From positions 124,001-188,000 of the forward strand of contig BLAL01000221.1 of NCBI GenBank assembly GCA_015698045.1: 64,000 nucleotides of DNA, written 5' to 3'. Made by a program: the position numbers and the translations under genes. The stretch is from Rhizophagus clarus. Lineage: Eukaryota > Glomeromycota > Glomeromycetes > Glomerales > Glomeraceae. The notes under the pieces are model-generated. The model did no database searches, was not told where the DNA came from, and saw only the letters and a list, made by a program, of their open reading frames with translations. Below are positions 35,487 through 48,896 of this stretch, in pieces. Each line of letters starts with the position of its first letter. Position 1 is the first letter of the stretch.

Positions 35487-36197
35487 TATTAATTATTTTT
35501 TAAACAAAAAATACCCGCGATTTTCTACGCCCAAATTGATGATCATATCCTTAGATGCATAAATATGTAATCATATTCCGAATTGAAGTATTTTTATAGT
35601 TAATTAATCTAACTATTCCCAATTTGGGTGAAAAAAGTCTATTTTTAGTACGGACGAAACTAGCGTTTTTGAATAATTTTTTTTTTTTTTTATTTGGAAA
35701 ATGGGAATCGCTTTCCGTTTTTGATTTGAAAATTTTTTTTCTCTTATTGTAAAAATGAAACTGTGTCGAAAAATCATAATAAAAATGGAGGTTGCTTTCC
35801 GTTTTTGGTTTGAATCCTTTTCTTTTCGTATCGAAAAATTATTTAAATAACAATGGAATTACTTTCCATTTTGATTTATTTAATTTTTTTTTTTTTTTTC
35901 TCCTTTCATAAAAATAAACAAGCTCAAGCTAAATTACCGTTTTAAAAAAAAAAAACGAGAGAATTTTTTTCAACATCGTATATAATAATTTCTGCAGCTC
36001 CTATTCCGATCAGACAATGATCTAGATACTAGTAATATTAAGTAAGATCGATAAGTGTGATAATTGCATTTTTATTGTTAATCTTTTAATTTATTTAATT
36101 TAAATGTAATTCTTTTCTCATAATTCAATAGAATAAATATAATTGGATTTTTTTTTTCGTTTGGAAATTCTATTTTTTTTAAAAAAAAAACGAGCAA
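34501..36197. other. AT-rich region upstream of the Kelch gene
   Basis: Contains a 35-base T-run at about 35,450-35,483. Between 35,690 and 35,870 there are three spaced repeats of the type ATGGNNNTNNCTTTCCGTTTTTG (TGGGAATCGCTTTCCGTTTT, TGGAGGTTGCTTTCCGTTTT and TGGAATTACTTTCCATTTT). No gene was seen. The promoter of the Kelch gene must lie at its right end. Confidence 0.4.
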
Positions 36198-38031
36198 ATG
36201 ATACAAAAATATATTATTACATTATTGTTTTTATTTCAATTATTAATTGAAATAAATTGCCAAACATCACCATATATACATAAGCAACGACAGGGACATA
36301 CAGCAACGCTTCTTGATAATAAATTGTACATTTTAGGTGGTGATGATGGTGGAAAAGACTTTTTTTATATAGATTTTTCTGCCCCGTTTAATACTCAAAA
36401 TTTATTAATAGAAGATTTATCAAGCGTTAATACCATTCCAGAACGGTCTAATGCTGTATCTGCGAAAGGTGGTGCAAATAATAATACATTATTCATATGC
36501 GGAGGTGGAGAGGGTGAAATGGTTTACACCTTTAATCCGCAAAATAATTTATGGATCATTCCAAAAATAGCTGGCCAAGTTCCTCCTCCACCTTCTCTAT
36601 ATAATACGACGGGAATTATAGATTATAATGGAATAATGTATTTTTGGGACGGAATTGGTTCAAATATGATTATTTTAGATACGATAAAGTTAATTTGGAA
36701 AAAAGGAAGTTCACTTGGTGCACCAAACAATGGACATGGTAGTGCTGCCACTCTATTGCCTGATAATAAGATAATTTATATGGGTAAGTAAGTACATATT
36801 TCAATGATCCTTTATGATTCTAATTCTAATATATTTATTATTTCATTTTATTTTTAGGTGGAGCTCTTGACAAATCAACGCTAATGAATCAGGTATTTGG
36901 AGATTATACTTTTTAGATTATCATCTATGATATCGTTCAGACGATTAGGAATTTGCGGGATTTAATAACCAGTATGTTTATAAGAAATCCAATATAACGT
37001 TAATTTCTATTGATCGTCGTGGGACGAGGTCGACCGATATATTTCCTCCCACATCCAATAATATTTATAATGCTTTGATTTAGTTTAACTTATTTAAATG
37101 ATTTATTTATATAGGTTTATATATATGACACAGTAAATGATAATTGGAGTACGAAAGTAAGTTGATATAAATTAGTGATAAATAACAAAAAATTTACTTC
37201 TTACAATTTTTATTATAAAATATAGATAACTTCAGGAACAGTACCTTCCACTAGATATGGATTATCTGCTGTTCTCGGTATGTATTTGAAAACGTATATT
37301 ATCAAATCATTCAATATTTTAAGATTAAAATATTATTTTATTTAATAGGGTTAGATGGTCAAAGAGTCATCGTTTTTGGAGGTTTTGAGAATACAGTTAC
37401 TAGTAATTTGTCTTCACAAAACCAACTTTATGAATTAAGTCTAATAAATTTTGAATGGCGTATTCCGAAAACCTCTGGGCAAACTCCATCATACCGAGCT
37501 TTTCACAGTGCAAATGTAATTAAAGATTATATGGTGATAACATTTGGTAAGTAATATATTTTTTTTTTTAAAACTTATTTTATTAGTTTTGTATAACTTT
37601 AACTAATGATATAATAATTTCCGATAGGATCTTTTTCTTCAACTGAAAATGATGTTTTATTACTTCGTATTAATAATTACGATGAGTATATATGGACGAA
37701 TGAATTTAATCCTTCATCAAATATGCCAACAGCATCAATGCCGCCGTCATCTTTACCAACGATTTCTTCACAATTACTAATGCAACAATCAGATAGCGGT
37801 ACAAATTTAAAAATTGTTGGCATTATTTTTGGATCTTTAGTTGGCCTTGCTTTACTTTACTTTATAGTTTTATGGACTTGTAGGAAAAGAAATAATAATA
37901 AACAAGGACCATCTGATAATGAAAATATTCATAATCACGGACGAGAAATAACAGAAGAAGGGAACTATAGTAGAAATATTCAAAACTATTACAATAACGA
38001 TCATCATGGTGTTGGCGTAGTAATCATGTGA
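36198..38031 (+). CDS. Kelch-repeat single-pass membrane protein, six exons
   Basis: Exons 36198-36783, 36858-36892, 37115-37156, 37226-37277, 37349-37546 and 37628-38031, all GT-AG and in phase, give 438 residues. A signal peptide (IITLLFLFQLLIEINC, residues about 6-21) is followed by Kelch motifs: RQGHTATLLDNKLYILGG, FICGGGEGEMVYTFNPQNNLW, HGSAATLLPDNKIIYMGG, VYIYDTVNDNWS, and VIVFGGFEN...LYELSLINFEW. A Ser/Pro/Met-rich stalk, one transmembrane helix (IVGIIFGSLVGLALLYFIVLW) and a hydrophilic, Asn-rich cytoplasmic tail follow. Kelch beta-propellers bind protein partners. The topology implies an extracellular propeller on the cell surface or in the secretory pathway. The family is expanded in AM fungi. 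The gene looks intact. Confidence 0.85.
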
Positions 38032-41000
38032 CTATATGACGAGTGTAGTTCCAATCATGTGTTAATTTGGTCCGAGTTTGATCACCGGTTTTGTTCAACA
38101 AAGGGCAATGACATTAAGAATTTATACGTGAATCATAATCACAAAAATAAAAATAAATTGTATATATTTTAATTTGGTTTTAATATGGTTAACCGTAAAT
38201 TTATTCCCCCTTTTTTATAATTTACTCATGATAAATTTGCATAAAATTTTCAATTATTTTTTCGAAGTACTGTACTACAGTACAATCCACTGATCAAAGA
38301 GTCTATTTTATTATTAGTCATGACGTATTGATATCAATAACTGCTTTTCAAATTTACTTATTTAAATACTCTCACGATGAGCAATCACCTTCGATGATTC
38401 CATTTTCAATGGACAGCTGCTGAAGTGAAACAATAAAAAACTTTTTCAGATTTGGAGCCAAATCGATGTAATGGTGCAGAAATTTGGAGAACAAGATCTT
38501 TACAACACATTTCTCCAGCCTTACAGGCACCTTTAAAGGGTTTATTTCTTATAACAGTATCTTGCATTGACGTTTAGACTCTTGATATTCTACATAGAAG
38601 AAAACGACACACTCTATCCCGTAGATCACAATCAACATCCAGAATGGAGGATAAAAGTGCTTGGGCTCATGTGATAACGATAATTACATTATGGGACGCC
38701 CTATGTTATCTCTATATAGGAGCTCTTATCTTACAAGTCCTCCAATATGTCCAAAAACAAGAAAGAGAAAGCTGAAAGCGAAATTCATAAAATCAAAAAT
38801 ATTTTTACGAAAACGTTTGAACCAAATAATTGAGTGGATAAATGTTTTGCGACTAACAAACCAAAATTCAGTGTGTCCAGCGGTGATAAAGATAATTGCA
38901 GTGTCTTTTGGAGGAGATGAACTTAGTAATTACTCTTTACGCTGAATGAAGATTGTAGGAATCATTTTACTGAAACCTTTGGAATGACCGGGTTTTCCAT
39001 TATATTTAAGCAATTCCAAATGTATTCGGTGGTTTTAGACAAAAATAAATACTTATTTATGTAGAATGAAATGGATGGAAATATGATATTTATGGTTCCG
39101 CTTTGGAAGAAGGAATAACTCCATCTAGAAAAGATGTGTATATGTGAAAGAAGAATTTGAAAATTGTATAAAGAAAAGGCTTGAAGAGCAATTATGAATA
39201 GCCAAGGCTGAGATGATTGAGAATATTTTAAAAGAAGAAAAGAAAAGAAAAAGGAGAAGAAATTGAAATAAGAATAAATAATTTAAACCCAGTAGTGAAT
39301 TTATAACATGCGAAGAATATAACATGCGAATAAAGCAAGAGAATAGGATGTGATTTTTTTTTTTGTTTTAACAGTCTTTACGTTATGGTATTGTAAGGAT
39401 AACATTTTTTTTTTACGTAAAAAATTTTTGTCATATTTATTTTATATTAATTTGGCGTTTAGTGATATGCATTGTTATTACATACTTGAAAAAGCCAGTT
39501 GTGTCATTTATTTGTCAATTAACACGTTATGAGAAAAATATGAGAATGTAGTATACTGAAATTTATTGTAAATAAAGCGACACAATAATTTATAAATCAC
39601 AAATAAAAATGTGGATGAACTTTCGTATGTGTAATTCAACAGGATGAAGTATTTGTTCTTAATTGTGCCGGATTTAGGAGTAAAACCTAGTTCGTGATCG
39701 GAATTGGATTGACAACAGATATCCAGTATTTTATGCTTTGAACAACAAATTTTGGAACCCTAAGAACAAGATAAATGCGTCGTATATTTCTTTTTACGTC
39801 ATAGTTTCTGAGTTCTCATCTTATCAAATTTGCCAACATCATTACGTAAATTAGTCATTGACCTTGGCATCCAACTTATTAACTTTATTAACCAGACCGG
39901 AAATAACTCTTTTTACATCTATCATCTCTAAGCTAGATAAACGAGATGTTTCCAGTTTTTACAATTCTTCATACCATGATGAAAGGGTCATTTATTTTCT
40001 CATGCGTCACCCGCCGATAATAATATTCACCATTATTGTCCTTCTTCTGCTTCATACCAAATACAATATTTTTGCCAAGATGGAGGTTTCAATCAATATA
40101 CTGTAAGTCGTTCTATCTTTTTATAGTCTAATTTTTGTCTGACTTTTCTATCTTGACATATCCAAGGCTAGAAGTCCAATTCATAATAGCGGGATCATGT
40201 CCTAGTTGCGAATTGTCCATAGTTACGATAATCAAACAGAGTCATTACGTATACTAAACACCTTAGAACCGATACACCTGAAATATCTCGAAAACGAGTT
40301 TTTGCGTGTGAGAGGCCACGTAACAGGTTGAAATACGGGGAATAGTTGTCCTCTTGGAAGGAAAGGTTGTGCTATGACAGCTTGGTTGAATCTGATCCAT
40401 TCCCTCACGTTAACTGGAAATCGTGGATAGGATGATATTGTTGAATTTAAATTGGATAAGTTTTATGCGAGCCATTGACAAATTGTAAAGACATGAGCTA
40501 ATAATTGATCTGTTTTAGCCATAAAAGACCCTTAGAAAGGCTAATGATTTGGATAAAATTACGTTACCGTCATACAATAGCCCTGTGCGACAGAAAAGTT
40601 CCACAATTAAGCCACCTTAATAACCATAGATTTGTAAAAGCTAACAATGCTTTAACACAAGAACAATCTAATATTCCACAAGCACATAATATACATAATT
40701 GAAATTTAATTCTTTTATTTTTTATTTGTTGGATTATTTGTTATATAAAGAATACTTATATTATATCTTTTTACAAATTTTACAATAAAGAACAATTATT
40801 AAGATATTTATTTACTATATTTAGTTTTCGTTCAATTTATCCAGCAATTTAAATTTAATATTCACATCCATATTTTTTTGGTTGTAAAAATTATTATTTA
40901 CAAGGATCTTATAATTTATTATGGTTGTCTGTCATTTAATGGTACCTTTTTAATTTAGAAGAAAAATTCTTTTCACAAACAAAAAAAATTCGCTGTTAAT

Positions 41001-41910
41001 AAATTATGGTACGACTCACTTATATAATATATGGTTTATATACAGTTTCAAATCAATATCAAGTAATTTTTTATTGTTGCTAAAGTTTCGGAAAAAATCC
41101 GAGTTGGATTATTTTTTTTTTTTTCATGACCAAATCCAAATCCGTAGTATGACAATTTAAGCAAAAATACATATAGTAATATAATAATCTATTGTATTAG
41201 AATTTTGTTTCAAAACTTTTTATTTATAATCAAGGCTTTAGCAGTGTTATGACATCAATCATTTGTCATTTGGTCATTGAACGACTATTGGACAATTAAT
41301 AATAGAATCACATGATTTGCAGGGTACGCGAACTTACTTACATAATAAAATTTGACTCTTTTATTAAATTGTTTCTGAATTGGGGATGGTAAGACAATAA
41401 TTCCAAAGTAGATCTGGCGGAGTAGTCATGTAAAATTATTTTAAGGATGAGTGGCTGGAAGATGGAATCAAGGGAGGTTTATTTATTTATTTTTTTATAC
41501 ATACAAATAATTTTTTAAAATTAGTATTCAATTATATTTATAATTTTCTTTAAAATTATTCAAAGTTAATGCTGAAATAAATCAAGTAATGTGAAAGTCA
41601 ATAGGACTTTAAATATTAGATAAAATTTGTGATTACATATAAAGAATACTTTTTTTATACTTTAAGTTAAATAGGATGATAAGTAGAAACTTTTAAAATT
41701 TTTGATATCAGTCAAAAATGACAAATGACAAATGACTTGTGATTTGAATCATAAGTCATTTGCTGAACACTGAGGCTTAGCATACTATTATAAGTAACCT
41801 ATTTATTTATGTATTTAGTCTCTCTTTTTAATTTTTTTTTTTTTTTTTATAAAAAAATTATTTTGAATAACTAAAAAATAACTGATAAACTGATAAGAAT
41901 CCATTAAAAA
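38032..41910. other. intergenic, 3.9 kb, no supported gene
   Basis: Short frames at 38,661-38,945, 39,858-40,106 and 40,505-40,702 have no recognisable domain or splice partners. At 41,240-41,770 TCATTTGTCATTT and AAATGACAAATGACTTGTG repeats face each other, which may be the ends of an old TIR element; no target duplication could be read. Confidence 0.35.
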
Positions 41911-43396
41911 ATGACTTCAATTTTTCATCATAATTTTTTAAAAGACGTTACCACAATATTAGATAATGCTGATGATTATGATGTTATTATTCAAGTTGGT
42001 CAAGACTATTATAAAAGAGAATTTCGGGCACATTCAGTTATTTTACGCGCTCGTTGTCCTTATTTCAAAAGTGCGCTTACTGCTAATTGGATTACGAAAA
42101 AAAATAATATGATCTTGTTTAATAAACCAAATATTACTTCAACCATTTTTAACATGATTTTAAAGTATGGATGATTTTTATTTTATTAATTTTGTTATTA
42201 TTTATTTGTTTTAAGATAAATTTAGTAACCAAATCTTTGATTTAAGATATATCAATAGTGGTGAACTTGTTTTGACCAATCATACGGGTAAACAACTTTT
42301 TGATTTGTTAATTGCATCTGATGAATTACTCCTTGAAGAATTGTTTACATATGTTCAAGATTATTTAATCAAAGAAAAAGTTGACTGGATTCGGAAGAAT
42401 TTTGATCTCATCTTTAAACTTATCAATTGTAAAAAATTACAATGTTACTGTTTTGAAATCATCTGTGAAAGTTCACATCCATTTTTAATTTCAAAAACTT
42501 TTTCTTTAATAGATGTGAATATTCTTTCTGATATTCTTAAAAGAGATGACTTACAAGTTAAAGAAATTAATCTTTGGGATTATTTAATTAAATGGGGTAT
42601 TAACCAACTTCCAGATCTTAAGGATGAGAAGATTGATAATATAAAATGGAATTACAAGAAATTCAAAAGGTTGAGAGAAACTTTAGAATCATTAATTCCT
42701 CTTATTCGATTTATGAATATTTCTCGCGTGGATTTTTTTAATAAAGTTCGACCATATATGCTTATTATTCCGAATGATATTTATAATGAAATTGAAGAAT
42801 TTCATTATTTAGTTACCTTACCAAAAATTAAAATTTTACTACCTAGAACAGGTAGAATTGATTCAAATATTATCAAGGAAGAACTTATAAATATACTTGC
42901 TAATTTGATTGATATGAAAAATGTCAATGACACTCGTACTGGGAATGATCCATTTTACAAATTTAATCTTATTTATCGTGGTAGTTGTGATGGATTTGAT
43001 AATACAAAATTTAAATATAAGTGTAATCGTCGAGTAGCAAGTTTAATTTTAATTGAAGTTCAACATTCAAATATAATTTTTGGTGGATATAGCTCTATTG
43101 GATTTTGCTCATCAAAAGATAATAGTAATAGTAATCATTTTATTTTTTCATTTGAAAAATGTAAAGTTATGCAAACTATGAAAGTAGGCCGTGCAAATGT
43201 TGGGCAAACTATGAAAGTAAGTCGTGCAAAATCTAACCCTATGAATGATAATAAACGCGGTTTTGATTTTAATGGTGAATTGTACATGGTTAATCAAATA
43301 CTGCATCTTGAAAATTTTGGTCGTTACAAAAGGATTTCTAATTCATCCATTTATGTTATTAAGGAGGTTGAAACCTTTATTGTGGTTTGTAACTAA
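41911..43396 (+). CDS. BTB-BACK-TLDc domain protein
   Basis: Two exons, 41911-42164 and 42247-43396 (intron GTATGG...TTTAAG), give 467 residues. The BTB domain (about 20-100) shows YDVIIQVG and FRAHSVILRARCPYF. BACK-type helices follow (LIASDELLLEELFTYVQDYL, LKRDDLQVKEINLWDYLIKWG, IPLIRFMNIS). The TLDc part (about 285-467) has FNLIYRGSCDGFD, SNIIFGGYSSIGF and IYVIKEVETFIV. BTB proteins of this type dimerise and can serve as cullin-3 adaptors. TLDc domains act in oxidative-stress resistance and V-ATPase control, by family knowledge only. An 11-codon tandem duplication lies in the TLDc region. The decayed copy at 24.3-25.8 kb shares the intron position. Confidence 0.85.
43171..43236 (+). repeat. 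in-frame 33-bp tandem duplication in TLDc region
   Basis: CAAACTATGAAAGTA followed by [GA]G[CT]CGTGCAAA occurs twice, 33 bp apart, giving QTMKVGRANVG and QTMKVSRAKSN. The frame is kept. Confidence 0.85.
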
Positions 43397-44879
43397 TTAA
43401 TGCTTGCTTATTATAATTAATAAAGTAAATTTATCAAATTATGTTGCACAATTTTGCGAATTAATCGCTATTTTTAATTGTTAAAATGAGCTGAATATTT
43501 GTTCATTGAAACCAAGTTTTAGAGATTTATGATGTTAGGGAAGTGATTTTTTCTATGATGCGGCGGATGTTAATTATGGTTCTTCTCGAACATTATGTGA
43601 TGTCTAGGATTTGATTTATCATTTTTTATTTAAGCTAAACGATAAGACCAATATTGTTACATAAAAATTTAAAATATGTAGTTTTCGTATCCTTTATACT
43701 ACTGCTATTGATAGATAACTGTATAATAAATATGTAGTTACTTTTTATAATATGAGGGGAAAGAAGAGACTTACACATTGAAAACGTTGATAGTCTTTAT
43801 TACAAAATACCATAAGTTTAACAACGCCAATGCAGATTGCTGATAATCGTCATTCAATTAAACAATAAAATACGAAACATTCTGGTAATAGAGAATTGAA
43901 AGTGGAATCTTATTAATTTAGATACCAACTGAAATAAAAATGAAAAAAAAGTATGATTCCAAATAAATACCAGTAATAGTGCACTTATCATATATTGAAG
44001 CATTCAAAATTGCTCATCGATTGCTTTATTATGAAGGATAGCAAGTTCTTTTATAACTTTAATTTCATTTTGAACTTCAATAATAATTTTACGAATGTTC
44101 TTTAAAGGTCCAATCCATAATTGCTGTAAGCCAATCAATTATCCAGATTAGAGCACGTAAACATTGTTATCATATAATCGACCTGAAATGTAGATAATTT
44201 TCCTTTTTTTTTTTTTTTAATACGAACAGTTTCTAATAGCTCGTTTTTCTTTATTTCTAGGCGGCTATTAGACTTTATGATCATGAGATTTCAGTAAATA
44301 TTTTATCTCCGTCTTTTAAGTTTTAGAGAAGTTTTCTAATAGAGAACAAAAGTTAGAGACAGAGAATTTCTAGTTTAGTAGTTTTAGAATTTTAGCCAAT
44401 ATGTACGAGGTTTAAATGTAAATTTAAAGTTGAAACCTTCATATATCATCGGCATGATTGCCAGTTGAACCTCAATAAGTTTTCAAAAAATGTTTTTTGA
44501 TACTTTTAAAAATAGTTGAACGTCTTTTTCCTTTTTTTTGCAGGTAATTAAAAAAAAACACACAAAAAGGAATAATAAATAAAATTGTAAGCTCGCAGGT
44601 CCTGATTTGGGATCAACAAAAAATCTGGTCCTAAAAAGTCAGCCAATAAAGGAGCAATATACTATATTACATGATGAGTATTATAATAGCAAATCAGGAT
44701 AGTACGGTTTATAAATTGATACGACCAAATATATGAATCTTTGCCAATTACGTATATATTAATCTTGTCTATTTATCTTATCGGCTTATCTGTTTATATG
44801 GTAGTTACTGCTGATAAACAAAAAAAAATGCTTCCTTTTCCATTCAGATAACATTCTCAACAAAACCTTATAATAAATA
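43397..44879. other. intergenic, no gene seen
   Basis: AT-rich sequence downstream of the BTB gene. A short segment at about 44,030-44,140 reads like antisense coiled-coil coding debris. Nothing firm was found. Confidence 0.35.
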
Positions 44880-45470
44880 AATTTAATGCTTTCTCTTTGT
44901 CCCAATTCCAAAATAATTAAAATAGCCAAGTAAAAAAAAATGAAATTGAAGTATTTTGATTATTTAATAACCAGTTATAATTTTCATTTTTATAATTATT
45001 AAATAATTAAGAACACACTCACAATTCCTTTATTAACATCCTTAATTGTTCGTTCGTTAAAGTTGCATTATCTAGTTTGATCATGAAATCGAATTTGCAA
45101 TCTCGCTCTTGAAGACTTTAATTAGTAGAAGTCTGTTATAATATCATCTCATAAATGTATTCCTAATGTTATTCCACTGTATATATTTAAGAAAATCTTT
45201 TTCATTTATGAACAAAAGATACTGTATATCGATAAATCAACCTAGCTAATTAGTTTTCTATTTACTAGAAAACTTTCATTTTGATCTTGCAAAAGACCTT
45301 CTATCATATCACGTAAATTGATCTTTTCTTGTTCCATTCGCTCATGATTAGTTGAATTAGCTGAGATTTTAATTCTTGAATATTACTTCAATTTGGGTTA
45401 ATTTTTCTTGCAAATTAATTCTTTAGTTCGATAAATCCATTTATTTGAATTACCAAATTTTAAGTTCAGT
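44880..45470 (-). pseudogene. debris of a kinase/Sel1-type gene
   Basis: 44,890-45,070 matches the N-terminal flank of the Sel1 region at 46,810-46,990: TTTGTCCCAATTCCAAAATAATTAAAAT versus TTGTCCCAATTCCCACATAATTAAAAT, followed by parallel TTTTGATTATYTAATAACCA. Further left-hand sequence (45,270-45,440) reads on the minus strand as coiled-coil pieces (LQEKLTQIEV, RDMIEGLLQDQNES) with frame breaks. It is a third decayed relative of the kinase-Sel1 family. Confidence 0.5.
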
Positions 45471-46161
45471 CCAGTTAGAACACTGCGAGTTTTATTGCGG
45501 AAGATAGAAGTTGACTAAAATGAATTACAAATTGTGTAATTTAATATGATATGTTTTTGCAACAGAGTAAGGAGCAACAACATCTTATGCCCAACTGTTC
45601 ATTGCCACCAATGTCTGGCAATCTTTTTTTTCAGAGGATCATGTTATGTCACAAAATTTTAACTTTGCAAGATTTCCTTGTATCAAGGTATAAAGATTTA
45701 AATATAGCGTTTAGAATTGTAGATTTGTGTTAATTAATACAACATGCAGTATTGTTACAGTAAACAGAAAATCATACAAAAAATTATATATAATTGAATT
45801 TAAAGAAAAAAATCACAATGATGATAATGATAGATAGTGATAAGGATTAAGTTCAATACAAAAAGTTTATGTTTTAGGTCTTATATGTGAAAATTATTAT
45901 TATTTTTTTTTTATCTTTATTCAATTTATTGTTTAAGAATTTTCGTTTGACATTTATTATTAATCATTAATTATTATTGCCTATTATGTATTTTAATTTT
46001 CTGATTACTATGCAAGCATTTGCAAAGTGACATTCATAAAGTTTAAATCAAATTTCTATTATAAACGGCAATGCTACACAAATAATTTAATGTTCAAACT
46101 TGCTGTTTCAATGCGTTTCTATGTTTCTACGTTATAATACAATATATTAATAAATGAAGTT
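45471..46161. other. intergenic
   Basis: The 3' side of the kinase-Sel1 gene; no gene was seen. The 60-codon plus-strand frame at 45,551 has no support. Confidence 0.35.
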
Positions 46162-47559
46162 TTAACTAATTATACATAAATTATTTCTAATTTTCTTTTC
46201 TCTAAGTTCTCTAAGTTTATTTTGGGCGTTTTGATATCCTCGTTTAGCAGATTCTTCATACCAATAAATTGCTTTATTTAAATCTTTTTCTTTTTCATAT
46301 AATAGAGCAAGATTATATTGAGCCACCTCGTGTTCTAAATTTGCAGCCTTCTTATATAATTCAACTGCCTTTTTCTTATCAATATTAACTCCAATCCCAG
46401 CATTATAACATCTTCCTAACATTATTGTGCCATCTAACAATCCTCCTTCAGCCGATTTTTTGAACAGTTCAAATGCTTTTTGATGGTTGACACTTTCATC
46501 TCCATTTTTATATATGAGACCAAGATTATTCATAGCCCCCAAATGTCCATTATTTGCTGCCTTTTCATACCAATATGCAGCTATTTTTAAATCTTTTTTA
46601 ACATTTATTCCATTCTTATATAACCAACCTAACTTAAATTGTCCCATTGCATACCCTTTATTGGCTATGTTTTCATAATATTTGAATGCCAGTTGTTCAT
46701 CTTTCGTGATTCCAATCCCAACTCGATAGCATTCACCAACAAAATGTTCCGCTAATATATGATCCTGTTTCGATGCCTTAGTAAATAAATTGAATGCTCT
46801 CCTATAATTTTTTTTAATTGTCCCAATTCCCACATAATTAAAATACCCAAGTAAAAATAAAGAATCTGGATTATTTTGATTATCTAATAACCAATTATAA
46901 ATTTCATTTGAATTTACATCATGAACATTGAAATAATCAAAAATATCTTGTTTTGCTTCCTCAATTGTTTTATTAGCCTTTTTAAAAATGAGATCGACTA
47001 TTTCAATAATCATGATGCTTAAATTTCTCTCTAATGAAACATTTTCATTAGGTTGTCTATTAGTTGATATTATATTATCTACTAGTAGTTCATTTGTATT
47101 CATATTGATGAGATGTTGGACCATTTGGGATAATTCCTTGTGTAATGAGCTTCCTGTACTACTTGGAGTTGGATCTTCATTTGAAATAGGATTGATTTGA
47201 TCTAATATGCTATCATTCTGTTGATAATTTGTTGTGCTATTTGAATTTGAAATAAATATCCTTAATTCATCAACAACTTCTTTCATAGATGGCCGTTCAC
47301 TTTGTTCATAATTCCAACATTCTAATAATTATATAAATGTATTTGGTCAAAAATAATTGGTAAATAAATAAATAAAAATACTGAACATTGTAATCTGACT
47401 TACTGGTATAAAGATTAGAATAACCATTAGGAGTATCAGGAACAATTGTTTCCCTACGGCCATGTGGAATTTCAGAAATTAAACCAATCTTATTTTTCTC
47501 TTCATGAAATGGTGGTCTCCCACTTGACATTTCCCATAGCAATACTCCAGTACTATATA

Positions 47560-48896
47560 CACTCCCCTACAAAAAGTATTGGACCACTTTAATATCGGTA
47601 AATTAATATGCCGATTTTAACAGTTAATTTTTCAACAATTTATTAATAAACATTATAAAAATTTTATATCACGTGACTCAGAAAAACGTGGATTTTTTAT
47701 TAATATCTAGTTGGATTTCCTTTACTATCTATTACAGCCTGAACCCTTCTAGGCATGCTATCAACTAAATTTGCTAAAACTTCAGGTTCAATTTTACCCC
47801 ATTCCTCCTCCAAAACTTCCATTAATTGACCAACATTTTTTGGATGAGGTTTATGTGCCCGAACTTTTCTTTCTAAAACATCCCATAAATGTTCAATTGG
47901 ATTAAGATCCGGGCTCTGTGCAGGCCATGGAAGACTTGAAACCGAATTATCCTCTTTCCACTGTCCAACCGCCCTTGCTCTATGAACTGGAGCGTTATCA
48001 TCTTGAAAAATATATTCTAAATTATTTTCTAAACTATCATAGAAGGGTAAAAAAGTATTTTCTAATATATTAATATATACAGAACCTGTGATACTACCGG
48101 AAACTTGAATCAAAGGACCAAGTTTATCTTTTGCGAAACACCCCCACACCATAACTCCCTGATTTCCAGACTTTACCGTTGGAATAAGACAACTTACATC
48201 ATATTTTTCATGGGGTTTACGCCAAACCCAGTGGTGAGCATCATTTTGAAATAATAGAAAGCGAGATTCATCACTCCAAATAATTGTATCCCACTCAGTA
48301 TCCCATTCTTTTCTTTCACGGCACCAAGCTAGTCTTTTTTTACGATTAGCTTCAGAAACCAATGGTTTTCTTTTTCCAGCTCTGCCAAAATATCCTTCAG
48401 AATGTAAAACATGCCTTACAGTATTATTAGATACTGGACTTAATAAACAATCACTAATTTTTTTTGTTATTTCTTCTAAAGATTGCTGCCTATCTTCCTT
48501 TATAATTTTTGAAAGATGTCTTAAATCTCTTTCAGTGAGTTTTGGCGGCCTACCTGAACGTGGAGCAGCTGAAATTTTTTCTGAGTTTTTGTAGTCCATT
48601 ATAGTATTATGGATGGTTGTTTTTGGTATATCAAGTATTTCATTAATATTTCGTTCAGTATGACCTCCTTTCCAGAGACCAATAACCTCTCCTCGTTCAA
48701 ATTCTGTAAGCTCACGCTTTTTGGGCATTTTTATAAATAATTTTTTTTTTTATTTTCGGGTGGGCGAAGACTTTAGCTACATGGGAAAAAAAAATTTATT
48801 TATATATGTATAGTTAGTTGTGGCGTAATCTTAATTTTAATAGAAATGATCGGCAAATGATCGGCAGGGTGGTCCGATACTTTTTGTAGGGGAGTG
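47560..48896 (-). mobile_element. complete Tc1/mariner transposon
   Basis: Inverted termini CACTCCCCTACAAAAAGTAT ... the same read inwards from 48,896, with about 28 bp well matched. TA is duplicated at 47,558-47,559 and 48,897-48,898. It carries a full-length transposase on the minus strand. Removing it with one TA rejoins the kinase exon in frame. Near-perfect ends and an intact ORF suggest recent insertion. Confidence 0.92.
47700..48728 (-). CDS. Tc1-family DD34E transposase
   Basis: 342 residues in one frame. The N-terminus has two helix-turn-helix regions (residues about 5-110) with the linker RSGRPPKLTERD (GRPR-like AT-hook). The DDE domain follows: WSDESRF (first Asp), FQDDNAPVH (second Asp) and QSPDLNPIEHLWD. 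Exactly 34 residues separate the second Asp from the Glu, so it is DD34E as in Tc1. The length equals the usual 340 residues. All catalytic residues are present. The protein cuts and pastes the surrounding element at TA sites. Confidence 0.93.
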   Translation of the reverse strand: MPKKRELTEFERGEVIGLWKGGHTERNINEILDIPKTTIHNTIMDYKNSEKISAAPRSGRPPKLTERDLRHLSKIIKEDRQQSLEEITKKISDCLLSPVSNNTVRHVLHSEGYFGRAGKRKPLVSEANRKKRLAWCRERKEWDTEWDTIIWSDESRFLLFQNDAHHWVWRKPHEKYDVSCLIPTVKSGNQGVMVWGCFAKDKLGPLIQVSGSITGSVYINILENTFLPFYDSLENNLEYIFQDDNAPVHRARAVGQWKEDNSVSSLPWPAQSPDLNPIEHLWDVLERKVRAHKPHPKNVGQLMEVLEEEWGKIEPEVLANLVDSMPRRVQAVIDSKGNPTRY

